Source: Pyxicephalus adspersus (Eukaryota > Chordata > Amphibia > Anura > Pyxicephalidae). From it: a DNA stretch of 64,000 nt. The stretch lies in NCBI RefSeq assembly GCF_032062135.1, contig NC_092861.1:65138276-65202275 (forward strand). Reading direction: 5' to 3'. The notes beneath the pieces are model-generated. The model ran no database searches. It saw only the letters and a list, made by a program, of their open reading frames with translations, and had not been told where the DNA came from. Both the position numbers and the translations under genes were made by a program. Shown here one piece after another: positions 46,515 to 59,862 of this stretch (positions are counted from its first letter, which is position 1; every line of letters starts with the position of its first letter).

Positions 46515-47925
46515 GTTCATAAATGTTATGTGGTGGCTTCATTATTTTCTTTATTCAGGCTTTTAAAACTGTATTGTTCTTTAAAATTCACAGATATAAA
46601 GGTCATCTTACCCATTACATCCACAGAAACTGCGATACCACTCCTACACTATACCTGGTTGCCACTGATATCCTACACCTGTAAGTGGTTGCCTCTTAAT
46701 TCTAATCCAAAATAGGCCAATCATATTCTATACTTGCAGAACAAAAAAATGACTACTTATATGTGAAAGGGTTGAAGGGAATGTACAGAATATACAATGA
46801 TTATTTTTTTAATTAATGTGGAGAAGAAACCTAATCTAAGTGTTTTCTGTAGATAATTTTTAATATCTGCATTCTTAAAAAATTACTGATATATCACAAC
46901 ATCAAATCATATAGTAATACATATAAATAGAACAGAAGTAATTTTGTCTAAAATGAATAGACTATGGCATTCCTGAAAAAGTAACAGATTTGCCTATTTG
47001 AACAGCAATCTACAGCAACAGCAATCATAAAATGTACATATTATACATGACAACCTAACAAACAGCGTTTCTAGGAAACAAAAGCATAACTAATATAGGA
47101 TTATAGGAAATTAAATGAAAAGTGAACATTTTTTTATCTGGTTTAGACGTCAATATTTATAAAATTTGACATCCTGGTTTTAAATACGGTTTTAACAAAA
47201 AAGTTCCTTTTTCTAAAATTAGATAGTATAAAGCAATTTTAAAAGCTATTAGAGGGAAATAATCTTCTGTTAGGGACAGTATTGACCAAATGTTGTTCAG
47301 GGCTGAGAACTGCTTCTCTGCCTGTACAATTCCATAGACATGCAAAAGCTGCTGAAGTAGGTCAAATGCAGGTCAAAAAAACATGCAATGAATTCTTAAT
47401 AATCTCAGAAGCATCTAAAACTGATGTCCAAGGCAGGCTGAATTTGCCAAATAAAACACAATGACACAGGCCCCTATAGTGATAAATCCTTAGCAAGAAA
47501 CACAAGGCTGGGAGCAATGTAGTTAAAAATGTAGCTGTCAGTGAAGAAGAAATTATCACCGCTGTCCATACTGGTTGGATGCTTTCCCATCACAAATTCC
47601 CTCTTGACTCTATCTATTTACAGAAAGCAAGGTGAGAGAAGCAAGAGTGACATATTAATAAATGCAGTTAAAGCGTTTTATTTTTAAAGAAAAGATAAAA
47701 AAGAGATCTGAAATAGAAAACAGAAATGTTTTGGGATCTGTTTAATGTCTTTGTCTTAGCGTTTTTAAGGGATTTATCAAAGCTATAGTTTGTGACCCAG
47801 GAAGAAGCAGTAAAGAGGGAACTGGTCACCCTATATAAATATAAAAATAGTCCATATAGAGAACTAAAATTATTCTGGTGTCTGCAGGAAAAGATGTTTT
47901 ATGTCCGCACACAGATGGGATTTTC
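46515..47925. other. intron 3, nothing recognised
   Basis: No coding signal. The right side grades into the repeat that is clearer from 47.93 kb on. Confidence 0.5.
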
Positions 47926-47930
47926 TTCAC

Positions 47931-48300
47931 AGTAAGGACTATGAAAATGTGAAATAGACTCCCTCAGGAAGAAGTTTTAGCACACTCAATAGATTGTTTT
48001 AGGAAAAAGCAGGATGCTTTTCTAGATGCACAGAATATAATTGAGTATTACATTTTAGAAGAAATGACACCAGAGAGTGTTGATCAAAGGGATATTTGAT
48101 TGCCTTAGGGGATCAGGAAGGAAAAAGTTTCCCTCGTTGGAGCAAATTGAACCATGCTTTCTGAGTGTTTTTTGCCTTCCTCTGGATCAGCTGTGCTTAT
48201 ACTGCATAGAGGGTTATGTCTAGAAGATACAGATCTCCTAGTATTTGTTTTACTTTTTATTTTTCTGGTGGTTGAACTTGATAGACCTATCCTTTTTTCA
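47931..48300 (+). repeat. dispersed repeat, same family as 14.2 kb
   Basis: Chain ttcttcacagtaaggactat, ctccctcaggaagaagtttt, ttttctagatgcacagaata, gatcaggaaggaaaaagttt, gttgaacttgatagacctat. Resembles a repeat common in amphibian transcripts. Likely non-LTR or foldback; class not assigned. A 133-codon minus open frame over it is an artefact. Confidence 0.6.
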
Positions 48301-48309
48301 CTGAGTAAC

Positions 48310-49440
48310 CACACTAGGAATGCCTGGACCCAATAGTTCGAAAGCAAAGGATATAATAAATAAAAAATGTACAATTTGGAAAAGTTATGTAGACAACCAA
48401 ATGACTCTTTAAACAAGCCCATATGCAGTACCCTGTAAAACCAGTTTAGACAACAAGCAAAGTCAGTTATTGGATTACCTTTCTTAAATACTGACTGAAC
48501 ATTCATATTAAATAATTTAAATACATTCCAGGTGCATCAAAACAACACTCTTTTACTTTCTGTGATAGCTGTGGCCTCTCTGCAAAAACTGTCCCGTCCT
48601 CTTCCTAAGAAGTCACACATATAGCCCTGCAATTAGCTAAATTAATGGCCGAATAACAAAGAGTGCAAGGGTTGCAGTCTGCAGCATGCTGGCAGGATAC
48701 AAACTTTTCTATTGAGGCTGTAGCTTTTTAACTGTTTAAACAAACTGTACGACTTTGCACGCACCTGTAATGCATTTAGCCAAATTAAACTAAAATCGTG
48801 TATATCTAAAACCTTCTTTTGGGTTTTGTATACAGTGAAGATGGGTTATACCCTGGGTCTAACCCTGTTTTATTTTTGTACCACAAAGGGAAGTTACCAT
48901 TGCTAGTACTAATGCAACAGGAAGTTGTAGGAAATCTCCCAAAGTATGGGAAGAGCTAACATGCAAGTTAGACATGGGAACCTGGGCAGTGTAATTGAAG
49001 CCAAGATGAAGCAAAACAGATGCTAATTTATGAAAGTGACTCACATGGTGGTGACTTTTTACAGTTTAAATCCAATGGGCTTTATGTATGGAGAACAAGT
49101 ACCAATATAAAAAAAATAAAACTATAAAAAAATAGAATGCAATGAAGAAAGAATTTTTTCGCGTGGCTTTAAGGGCAAGGTAACAGCAGAGGCACCTAAA
49201 GTACCACTTTGAAAACTGGTGATCAGGTAGGTGTTTGTTGAAGAAAGAGACAGGCAATGCTCCTTCTGCAATAACTATTCTTACCTGCCTGGTCACTGCC
49301 CAGATGTCAAATTTCACTGGCTTTATTTGTTTTTAGGGATACTTGGCAATCCCAGATACTCTTATCAAAATGGCCAAAGATCAGATCAGATTGTGGAAGT
49401 GGAGAATGGTGGCACCCATGTCAGAAAAGGGACAGGTGAG
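48310..49440. other. intron 3, nothing recognised
   Basis: AT-rich sequence without a supported repeat or gene. Confidence 0.5.
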
Positions 49441-49446
49441 TATTGA

Positions 49447-49760
49447 TGGGTTTAGTTCCACTTTAAAGAGGAACTAAACCCAAAATAAAAAAACACACTA
49501 CCTTTAATCCAGTAGGTACGTCGATCCATTGGGAGGTTTCTTCGTTTTAGTCCCGCGTCGACATCTTCTCGCTTTTTCTGGGTTCTTCCTTCTGATCACC
49601 CGATCTCGCACTGTGCATGTATGAGATCGGCAATTTTTTTTTTCATTCATGAAGGGGCAGCCAAGAGCCTCCTGGGATGCGTGATGTAGGTATCCCAGGA
49701 GGCTTTGCTCTCCCAGTCTTGATCGCTGTGGCGATTGAAGGTGAATTATTCCACAGTGTC
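49447..49760. mobile_element. two MITE ends back to back at tttaaa
   Basis: gggtttagttccactttaaa closes one element and ttaaagaggaactaaaccc opens the next, sharing tttaaa. The right element carries tctgatcacccgatctcgca and gcctcctgggatgc...gtatcccaggaggc, a hairpin. A related segment in inverse order is near 61.4 kb. The left partner extends to about 49.2 kb without a clear start. Confidence 0.6.
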
Positions 49761-49821
49761 TGCAACTACAGAGGTCAATGAGGTCATGTTTTTAAAACTA
49801 TTTACTAATTTTAGAGACTAT

Positions 49822-50026
49822 GGGCCCCTCCAAGGTTTGAGAGGATACACTTTCATCAGTGAACCTAGTAATTAAGCAAACCTGAAATGGATCTGGTCCA
49901 GAATTGAAAAAAATTGCTAACAAATAGCAAATTACTTTTAAGAAATTGATTCCAGGATTGCTGGTCACCCAGGTTCACGGATGAAAATGTACCTTTTCCA
50001 ACCTTGGAGAGCTTTAATAAATCAGG
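49822..50026. mobile_element. palindromic MITE, copy C
   Basis: gaggatacactttcatcagt is inverted against acggatgaaaatgtacct, and ttggagagctttaataaatc marks the right end. The left terminal segment is shortened (gggcccctccaagg). Confidence 0.8.
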
Positions 50027-50029
50027 TAC

Positions 50030-51650
50030 TTAATTGTATTTAATGCACATGGTATGTGCACCCATAACATCCCTCTCATAATTACCTTTTCAATTTTTTT
50101 TAAAGTGAAGCTTCACAATAATGTTACTTTATAGAATATATATTTAACTCAAACTGACAAGGTAATAAATATGTAAAGCATATATGTAGGAATTTGTAAG
50201 AACTTTTTGAAACAAATTAATCTGTAGTGCAGGAGAAGCATTAGGTTGCAGTTACAACAAAATGGCTAATACACAGAAGGGTTTGTGCCAGTGATATGAT
50301 TAAGTCTTTCAATATAGGCATTTTAGTACATCAGCAGAAAAGTTGGAACCTTTTAAAATCTCGTACAGCAATTCTAATATCATTTTACTGTAATTGTTCC
50401 CATGGAACATAGCAATTTAGATGGAATAAGGTCTTGATTATTTCTTCCTTCATCAGAGCTGGATTTCTAGCTATTCAACTGATGTTGCCATGGTGTTGAA
50501 AGAAGGCTGCTGATTCACCAAAGATAAGACAACCTTTCATCCCTACATATACACATGCAACCATGTTCTATTGATTTCAAGATGAAGAGATAATTATAAG
50601 CATGTTAACAATGAAATAAATGAGAAACCTTTTTTTACACTTAATATTTCTATTCAATATGAAATGGTTTTCATTTATTCAATTGTACCCTAATCACACA
50701 TATTTTGTTTAATTGTATGTTTTTTTTCTGCACTCAAACAAACTTATTAAAAAGCTATGGTGTTTTGCTGAAGTTCTGCACATTGATTATTGTATTACAT
50801 GATTTAAAAAATGATGAGTTGTTTGATTAGGATTTTTTGGTAGTTTTGTGAAATATTTCTACTTATACAGTTCTACCAATATGGTCTTCTTTCCTATAAT
50901 AATATTCTTTTATAACTTTTCTTCACCTTCTGCCGGTAATTTTCTGACATGTACTGGTAAACAAAACTGTAAGGTTTTCATAAAAATGGCAGTGCACTGT
51001 TTTATTTCTGGAAGTAAGGTGATTTTTATAAGTAGGGGGGTAATAGCTGATGTACATTGGTCCACATAAGTCAAGATACACCTCCCACTGATATTCCTTG
51101 ATAATGTCAATGGGGGGTAGATTAAACGGATAGTCAAACCCAGGAACAAAATGTTATGAAAGACTGCTTACCAGGTATATATTGTGGTGATGCATTGGTT
51201 TTATTTTTGAGACCGGTAATATTTTCAATAACCACAGAAAATACACAATTCCTGAAGAAATGCAGTGTCTTTGTCACATCCTATAAGTTAAAATAAGACC
51301 TCAAACAATCTTATCTTCCTTCTGTAGGCTATTAATCCCACACTTACACACCCTGGGTAACAACCATGACTCCTTTAAGTGCTCATAGACACCCAGAGAT
51401 AGGAGAGAGTGTAGCCACCCAGGAGAAATTAATTGAACAAATGCCTAATAAATGCAGCCACCGCATCTAATAACTAGTTAGATGCCATAAATATGGGGGG
51501 GGGGGGGTAGAAATTCTTTAAAGTTTGCCCACTTTTTAGTTTAAACCACTGCCATTAAATTGCAAGTTTTGTTGCATTTCAATACTACTGCCTAAGTACC
51601 AGGCACTCTAGAAATGGCTACATTGTTTGTGCAAACAGTGGACTATGCCG
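50030..51650. other. intron 3, nothing recognised
   Basis: A G run of 13 at 51495-51507. No gene or named repeat. Confidence 0.5.
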
Positions 51651-51657
51651 GCATAAT

Positions 51658-51753
51658 GGGCCTAATTTATTAAAGCTCGTCAAGCCTGAAGAGGATACAC
51701 TTTGTGAAGTTGCGTGTGATCCGGCAAACTTGAAATGGTTAATAAATCAGGCC
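51658..51753. mobile_element. palindromic MITE, internally deleted copy D
   Basis: gggcctaatttattaaagct, gaggatacactttgtgaag, gatccggcaaacttgaaatg and then directly ttaataaatcaggcc. The second arm is almost wholly deleted. Confidence 0.75.
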
Positions 51754-51759
51754 AATGCC

Positions 51760-54700
51760 AATATGTTTAAAGTTGTCACTTGTAGTCTTTCATCAGAAGC
51801 CCACATGTTAGGATCACAGTGCAGCACAATTGGTAGACGGGGACAGGGTATTATAACTCTACAACGGAAAACAGGTAACCCTGCAGATTTTAAAAGATTA
51901 CAATGACTTTAAAAAGATTTAATATGTTAAAATATATATGACATATATAACAAAGTTTAAAGCCAGCACAGGGCTTTATCAGCTTTAAGAATGTTGAGAA
52001 AGTATTTATATCATAAAAAAAGTTTTTTTTTTTAGAATTCACTTAAAAGCTAAATGAAAATTCATCAGCATGTCATATTCAATAAAACCACCTCTGTTAA
52101 TATCAGTCTAAATTAGTTCATTCAATGGAAGAAAAGACTCCACAGCTCAACAATATCATAAATCATCACCTCAAAGAGTTTCAATCTGAAACTTCATCAG
52201 CAGATATAAAAAAACTGAGAGGTGATAACTGAAAATAACAATGGGTTTAATCCCAAACACAATCCATATGTTGCATGGAATTGTTTTAGTTAATTAACTA
52301 ATGTTTTTAGAAACATGTATATTTGAAGATTGCACTAGCACCCAGGTAACAACCATTTAAATATGATTTTAAATGTCAATGTATATGGTAGTGATTGGAG
52401 ATGTCAAACATTCATACAGAATAAAGGCAATGTGAAAAAATGCCATTTAGTGATCTCTAATCTATAAGTGAAAAGAACAACAGCTTTTACCTAGAGGAAG
52501 AATATAACTATTTAATTGTTTCCCCTAGTTTGGTAAGAGAATTTTCAATCTCAAATGATCCAGCAACCTTATTCAGGAAAGGAAATCAATGCAGTCAAGG
52601 TTTGCTTTAATTAAAATGTTGTTTCTTCAGGGAACCCAGGTCTCCAAAGTTTTTTTAAGTTATAGAGACCATATTAGTATGACTGGAAACTGTCTGAAAT
52701 GTTCAGCTAATCTGTTTGCTTTACAGAAATTGATAGAACAGGGTTACTCAGCAGCAGTAAACGAAGACCACGTAGACAGGTAAAACTCCAAGAAATAGAG
52801 GATTTAGAAATATAAATCCTGGTATCACATGCATCCAAATACAGTGTAAACCGATTCATAAGGGAATATATATATATATATATATGTACATAATAGTCAA
52901 ATCCCACAAATATTTAACATTAACAAAGACAGCAGATAACAGCTGCTGATGCATGTTCTTAACAATCTCATGCCAAGGATCAAAGAAAATACCAAACATT
53001 TCTTGAGAGAACAGTACAAGAGGTGTCCATTACCAGTTTTTAACCGTTTTTGTTTTAACTTAAACCTCACTTCTTCATATTACGAACATACAAGTGTGCC
53101 CAACGCATACCTCTTCCAACCAGCACTACCATTTGAAAAAAGGTTAATATTGATATGAGTAGACACTTTTTATATGCTGTATTTTGCAGGCAGCAGGCAG
53201 TTGGTGGTAGCAGTGTGGCCGTGTGTTTATTCATAAGCTACACGCAGCATCCAGTTGCTACCCTAACTGCCTCCATAGATTTGATTTAGAACAGCTTGTC
53301 ACAGCCTTTGCAATTGTTTTTAAGCATTTGCCAGCAGGTTTTTCCAAAGTGGTTTCAAAAAAAAGGAAAACGTGATAAACACACCCATTGCTAGGCTTTA
53401 CAATTACTTGCAAACACCTACACAAGTGCCTGTTAATACCCAAAGGAGTCAACTTGTTACCTCTCTTGGGTGACTGACAGTTGCCAGTAGGCATCTGGGG
53501 GTTGAATAAGATTTATTGCTTATGTGAACTAACCCTAAATCTCTCAATAATAACTTTTCAAAAATACAAATCCTGTTCTTGTACTGTAACAATCTGTTAC
53601 CATATATGAGCCATTAAAGTCCTGCATGGTTTTATTACGGTAAAATGCCTCACTTACAAGGAGCTGACAATCAATTTACAAATTTGCTAAAAAGTAATTT
53701 TTCCAAATTATGTGTGCTCTTTCAGTTCCTAGGAGCAGGCAATCGTTCTCTAAATTCCAAAAACTATAAAAAGAAGTTTTGAAAACTAAATGAAGCCCAT
53801 CTTGCGGACTGGCAAACTGCATTTTCTAAAATACAGAGGGATGGCAAAATTTCCCTTTATTTCACTGAAGTGGAAATTTAAAAATCCAGTGTACTGAAAG
53901 ATGTACTTTGAAGGTACAAAAAGGAGTCTATTTTGGAAAATTACATTGCTGTTGTTTCAGTCTTAGGAGCTAACAATCCTTTTTTGTACTAAAACCCAAA
54001 CTAATAGTGAGCTTTTCAATTCCTTGACAATTGCTGACAATCTAGATCCAAAGTAAGGCTAATATGTTTTTTGTATTACAAAAAAAATTAGGCTTCCTTG
54101 GCAAAATAAATTTGCAAACTTTTTCACCTCTCAGACTGTCACTCACAAACATCATGAAGTCGACCTTGGATAAGCTGTAGCTTTCTTCCATCCATCCCTG
54201 ATGTGACAGAATAACACACACCACTGTCATCAACAGTAAACAAAGCCACTTCCATTTTGGAAAGTGACTCCATGGTCCATACCCTCCAACATCTTTTTAG
54301 GCTATAATGTTATGAACTTTATGGTTGTAATAAACTAAATAACTTTTCTCATTACAAACATAAGCTGGTATCCATGCACTAAATAAGTATTTTTTTCACA
54401 TACAACCCATTTCTTTCAAATAAACCACAAAGCATTACCTGAAGCATATGTTAAAAATGGGTTGTTGTGATATCTTTGTGCAAATGATTACCTGATGTTG
54501 TTATTTAAAGTTGACCTAGTAACAACACAAATTATAAAAGTTATAAACCATAGAGCACCCAAACACTGTAAAATATTCCAGGAATGGCTGTCTTTCCTTT
54601 TTTAATTTGGAAGTTGTTCATTGTTGTTTGGCACTTAGTCTGTGCTTTGTTTGACTCTGACATGGACTTTGTTGACTTTAAAGCGACTTGTAAATTGCCC

Positions 54701-55690
54701 CTCCTAGATGTTTAAAAGTAGAAACTGCAGAACAAGCATGTGGAAACTATTTGCCATAGCTTATATCCACAAATTCCATAATTTTGCCTTATATAGGCAA
54801 ATTAAAAGTTTACTTTAGGAGAGTGGAAAAGGAATGGTGGATGTCAGTCCCAGGTAACTTGTCACTATTGACTATAATATATATTCTAATACACCTAAAT
54901 GTAAGATACATACTTTAGAAATTTTCACTTATTAACAGAAAACAGCTTTTCTTATGCTAAACACTGAATACAAGAATACTGTTGCTAAAGCAAAATATCC
55001 TGGGAGAAATCTGTAGTCTGTGACATCTACATTAGAAGATAAGTGTTCCAAGGTGGCTAGCTGATTCAGCAAGAATGTACAGATCAGCAAAAATAAAGAT
55101 AATTTTATCATTTTACATGCCCCATGTGTTAACAAAAAGTGCTGAAGCAAGAAACTAATTACATATAAAGGGTGAAATAAATTGCTTACATGTGTAAGTT
55201 ACAATGGCATATTGTGGGTCTCTCTTTAGTGTACTTTTTATATGCACTAGAAGATACTAACACTTATTTTAAAGCCTGTTTTTTTACATTGGACACTTTC
55301 AGAACATCATCTATCTAAGAATCCGATCAGCATAAACTGAACAGCCAAGCAGTTAAGCAACTACAAACTATTACCTTTTCCAAGGTTTTGTTAAGCTGCC
55401 AAACTGGATAGCAGAAAGTACACAAATTAAATGTTCTCTGGATATTTATACCTAAAAGTATATATCTTGGCTTACACATGCATCAGTAGTATTAATGATG
55501 ACATGTTTGAAAAAAAAACTACAGCATTTTTCTAAGACTAAGAGTCCGATTACAGGTGTGTGATATACTAATGCAATAGGGGAAGAATTGCTTACCTAAT
55601 GAAAAAAAAAACATTTGAAAGGAAACCAATATATAAACTGTTACAGCCATGCAAAAGGCTACACAAAAAGGTAAAGTGTATTGCTGGTAT
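51760..55690. other. intron 3, nothing recognised
   Basis: AT-rich; a short TA microsatellite at 52865-52885. No coding signal. Confidence 0.5.
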
Positions 55691-55696
55691 CTATGG

Positions 55697-56111
55697 GATC
55701 AACTAAATATTTCAAGAGCATCTTCCACATCTTATGTGTCACCAGGAGTTCCCGGTGAGGTTGGTGCGTGCGGACGTTCTGTTCGAGGTGCAGCAGGAAT
55801 TTCAAATCTATTTGTATTGCATTCAATACAAAATAACTGTATTAAATGCAATACACTGGACTTATATGTCTAAAAGCAGTACATTGTCTTTCATGAAAAT
55901 TTGTTTTACAGTATAATATAATAGTATGAGTATAATATTTTTTTTTTAAACTTTTTTTTTTAATTAATTTATTATTTTTACATGATTTTGTGTTTCAAAC
56001 TTTATTATACTCATACTAATATATTATACTTTAAAATAAACTTTCAGGAAAAACAATGTACCGCTCTTAGACATGTAAATGCGGACAGAAAATAACCGCC
56101 CAGGAGGTTAA
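55697..56111. mobile_element. TTAA MITE, left-truncated
   Basis: Shares caatacaaaataactgta, taaaagcagtacattgtctt and the end aataaccgcccaggaggttaa with the copy at 28.46-29.09 kb. The left inverted end is missing. Confidence 0.78.
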
Positions 56112-56333
56112 AGGAGAATAACTTGTTGCCTGCTCCTATAGGCCTACTTTTGAAAAAGCTATTTGTCCGGCTGTTGTATTAGTCTAATGGCTTCATTAGT
56201 CAAATGAACTACCTTCCACATCACAGCAAAAATTCTGCATTCAGTTCTGAATCATTGTACAGCACTTGGTGTTTGTTTATATTGGAAGAATAGTGTCTGA
56301 GTGTGAATATTCAATGCACTTCTGGATAGTATG

Positions 56334-56336
<3 letters not shown>

Positions 56337-56369
<33 letters not shown>
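56337..56369. repeat. (AT)n microsatellite
   Basis: About 33 bp of uninterrupted AT. Confidence 0.95.
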
Positions 56370-56372
<3 letters not shown>

Positions 56373-56379
56373 TTTTCTA

Positions 56380-57330
56380 AAGTGTTTCTTTTGTCCACAC
56401 TTTAAGTGGCAATTTAAAAAAAAATATTGCAATAGGCCCACCAGGACACTGAAATACTTAGGGTAATGATGTGTAATTGTAAGATTGAACTGTGCATTTT
56501 CACAGCACGCCAACGCGACACCTGCAATTTTACTATAATAACACCATTAGGAAATACAGAAAAAGAATGTTTACATTCCAAAAGGGATGCCTACTGGGTG
56601 ATATCATTACATTATTACTGAAATTTATTCTAGTTTAGTATAAAATCTCCAGGAATATTTTACTCCGCAGGCAGTAAAGACATGTGTTCATCCCTCGAGA
56701 ATAGATAGGGATCCATTTTCCGACCAAAATACTCTACTTTTTTTCAAAAAAAGAAAAACGTATCAAACTAAAATGATGTTAATCATGTAATCTATATTCT
56801 GTAAACAAGATGAATACTTGACACAATGTATAGAAGAAGGAAGATTACTTTTTGTAGTTTAATGTATTTAAATAGAAAAGAACAACACATGAATTGACTG
56901 TTTGGCATCTATGCATCAGTTTCTAATTAAAATTTGTATTTTCCTTTTCCTAATGATATTGAAAAGACTTACATTCTGTTCAACTGCTAGGCATGTCCAT
57001 TTTAAATAACTTAAATAATTATAAATATTATCTCTTTTTGCAGAAAATTTTGATTGAGACAATGTATTGTCTTTCAGCTGCTTCCTTCTGTTTAAAAGTC
57101 AACAATTGATCCACTATCACCACAAATTTAAGCCTTGTGATGCAAAATATACTCAAGCAGCTTGGAATAAATTTCAGAGAGCCAAGGCTGTTAAGTCCCA
57201 ATGTGATTCCACAGGTAAGGTACCATACCTATATGATTTACAAATAGCTAGTCAGCTCATACTAAAAATCTGAACAAAACTTTGAGGCTATTGTATAGCC
57301 GATTAATGAGTACAGAGAGTAAGATGTACA
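56380..57330. other. intron 3, nothing recognised
   Basis: AT-rich sequence without a supported repeat or gene. Confidence 0.5.
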
Positions 57331-57334
57331 GTCC

Positions 57335-57662
57335 AGGTCAGACTTTTCAATATTTTTACCCCTGAAGAACCTTTGAAATATTTTGCAAGTCCTGAAAAAA
57401 CAGTAGTTAATTCCATTTTTGTAGCGTCAATGGGGGAAAATGCCTCTTAAATTGGTAGCCAGAGGAAAGAACAGGGCTGGCTAGGTTAACACCTTAGACA
57501 CCTAAAACATCATTATTTGGTTTATGATTTATTCAGCTGGGTCCACTAAATGGTGTTGTCCCCAGGACTTTGATGCCATCATCAAATTATAGGTCAAGCA
57601 GGCTACAGTTTAAGGACCACCAGCAACTTCCACAGGAACCCTGTTTGATATTGGCTGGTCTA
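57335..57662. mobile_element. hAT relic, decayed
   Basis: ttttacccctgaagaaccttt near the left and ggaaccctgtttgatattgg near the right resemble the ends of the hAT family seen at 25.9 kb. Target duplication not resolved. Confidence 0.5.
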
Positions 57663-57669
57663 GATCATC

Positions 57670-59330
57670 TGGCTCTGCAAACATTCATATTTGTGCAAAA
57701 TATAAGGACCACATAAAAACTCAAATTGTATTTAAAAGAGACAGAATAACATGTAACCTGTCTTGTGATAAAAAAAAATATATGGTAGCCCAGAAATAGT
57801 TATCTATACACAAATCTAAGGAACACAGTCACACAGAACATTTATCATTGAAAAAGTAAATACGTAAAATGAATAAGTACAGATTTTGAAATTATCATTA
57901 TTTAAGTTGAGAGAAGCCATAAAAAGCTGTAACACAATAATCTGACAAATGAGTTAATACAAGATTATGGACACATACAATTCTTCTTGAAGATGACCTG
58001 GCACTATTGTTTACTAAAAGCAATATAATATCAAACTAGGCATTGAATGAAAGAATGTCCTAACATTCATTCCACTGATTATTTGCATGATTCCTCCTCC
58101 CCTAGCTTTTTTCTCTGCTAAAATCAATCTACTGAAATTTGTTTTCCTACTATGGGAAAACAGGAACACGAGACAGGATATGAGGTGGATCAGTAACAAA
58201 ACAAGGTTTTGGGTAAGAAAAGAATGAAATAAGACAGAATATGCAATTTTCTATACTTCACCACCAGACAGAAACAAATGAAAGAAATAACTCAGTTGGA
58301 ATATCTCAGAAAAAAGAATATCTCAGAAAATGAATATCTCAGTTGGACAGGCCATGATTTAGATTTTTAGCTGACTGTAGGCTTTAATGGCCCATATAGG
58401 TAGAAGCTAGGTGGTCTTCTTCGAAAAGGTGATGCATTAGCTCCACAGTGAGTATTATGATGAATACCTCCTAGGGTGCAAAAGCACGGGTTTCAATGCT
58501 GATATTAACTTGTCAAAATAAAAGTGCAAACCTCATTATAGATACTTGGCTGGAAAAAAAAAGGAGCGGCTCCACGTGGAAATAAAATTTGATGATGACA
58601 CCGGTATTTATTTAGGGAACAGGCATAGTGTATCCACATTGATTAGGCCAAAAATAATTTTTTTTATCACAAGTGTTAGTACTTATCCATGACTACAGGT
58701 CCACATTGTAAAGAGGCACCAGAATACAAGTGTGTGCCAAGTGCCAAAATGCTATGTGCAGCACTTGGAATATGCAGGAAAGAGATAGCAGGATGCTATT
58801 ACCTGAACACTGCCAGTTTGTGGCATAAAACCAAAACTACAACACAGTTATACACTTAGAACAACATTATCATAAAAACTTTGGGTATATTCTGATTAAT
58901 TCAAACAAGTGAAATATAACCTGCTTCTCATGAAGTCTAATATTTAAAAGACATACACATTTTAGATTATGCTGAGCTAAAATTATTAGTGATTTATGTC
59001 TTATTATTATGACTTTCAAATGGGTTATTGATACCATAATATGCTTCTATATTTTATATCACAGATCCCCATGAATGGGGATATTTATTGTTATGAAGTG
59101 GGGGGTTTTATTTTAATTAAACTGACATCAATGAACAATGATATTTAATGCTGACACAGTTAAGAGGTATAAATATTGCACCCCCTGAACACCACTTCCC
59201 AGAAACCCTTGCACAGGCATGTTTGTGGTGGGGTTTACCTTTTGGAAGTTCTCTGTATTACATTTTTTTCGGGGGTAAAATTACAATGGCCACTGTCTGT
59301 TTTTCAAATTATTAATTGTAAAAAGAAAAA
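57670..59330. other. intron 3, nothing recognised
   Basis: A short triple gaatatctcag repeat at about 58.29-58.34 kb. No gene. Confidence 0.5.
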
Positions 59331-59332
59331 TT

Positions 59333-59337
<5 letters not shown>

Positions 59338-59405
<68 letters not shown>
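59338..59405. repeat. (TC)n(TA)n compound microsatellite
   Basis: TC run, then TA run, then a T tract ending about 70 bp from the exon 3 donor, in gene sense downstream. Confidence 0.92.
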
Positions 59406-59490
59406 TTTTTTTTTTTTCTTCAATACCATATTAATTCAATATTCATATATTTAACATAACGTTTGCACTCGACTTAAAAATCATAACTAC

Positions 59491-59607
59491 CTTTGTCTTG
59501 TCTCTCATTGAGCCTTTTCCTAAAATAGACATTTTTGCTCCAGTTTCTTCTTGTAACCTCTTTAAAGAGTTTCCTCTTGGTCCAAGTAACTTGCCCACAA
59601 AATTAAA
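59491..59607 (-). CDS. KHDRBS2: KHDRBS2 exon 3 (core of KH domain)
   Basis: Internal coding exon of KHDRBS2 (SLM-1), a nuclear STAR-family protein that binds A/U-rich RNA and regulates alternative splicing, mainly in neurons. The exon is 117 nt, 39 whole codons in phase 0, starting [18 protein letters not shown] and ending SMRDKTK. It carries the GXXG loop (GPRG) that contacts RNA in KH domains, and the conserved [14 protein letters not shown] strand-turn. The acceptor is a T-rich tract ending in cag before the exon; the donor is AAAG|gtagtt, lacking G at +5. The only difference I can name from human is DKTK for DKAK. The paralogue KHDRBS3 has EETLTKMS here, so GAK favours KHDRBS2. The next exon is 18.9 kb downstream on the same strand. 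Residues roughly 74-112 of the protein. Confidence 0.97.
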
Positions 59608-59862
59608 CTGAAAATAAACAAAAAATATCATTAGTATATAATCATTCTTTGACTGAACATACTGTATTTTCTGTTGTCTAATATTTTTTTTTAACTATTA
59701 CAATTAAAACCACTTCAAGTATGTTTCTTATACTACCTAAGCAACACCATAGTCTCAAGATAATGATGTAAGGTTATTACCAAAAGTTTTACTAAGGAAA
59801 ACTTATACTAGAGAATGAAATGCATCCCTCATTTCATGTATATTGTCATAGAAAGATGTTGT

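Larger units (their letters stand above)
40577..59490 (-). other. KHDRBS2: KHDRBS2 intron 3 (18,914 bp)
   Basis: Phase-0 intron inside the KH domain, with a gtagtt donor and a tttttcag acceptor. It contains a hairpin at 41.7 kb, an inverted repeat at 42.3-42.6 kb, a hAT relic at 44.8-45.5 kb, a Tc1 relic at 45.9-46.5 kb, several MITEs and AT/TC microsatellites. Confidence 0.9.

Noticed and set aside
48105..48506. 133-codon minus-strand open frame
   Set aside because: Most of it is the antisense of a dispersed repeat; no homology or start context.
13816..51753. Regularly recurring ~30-bp motifs suggesting an array
   Set aside because: Copies are kilobases apart and belong to palindromic MITEs; not a CRISPR-like array.
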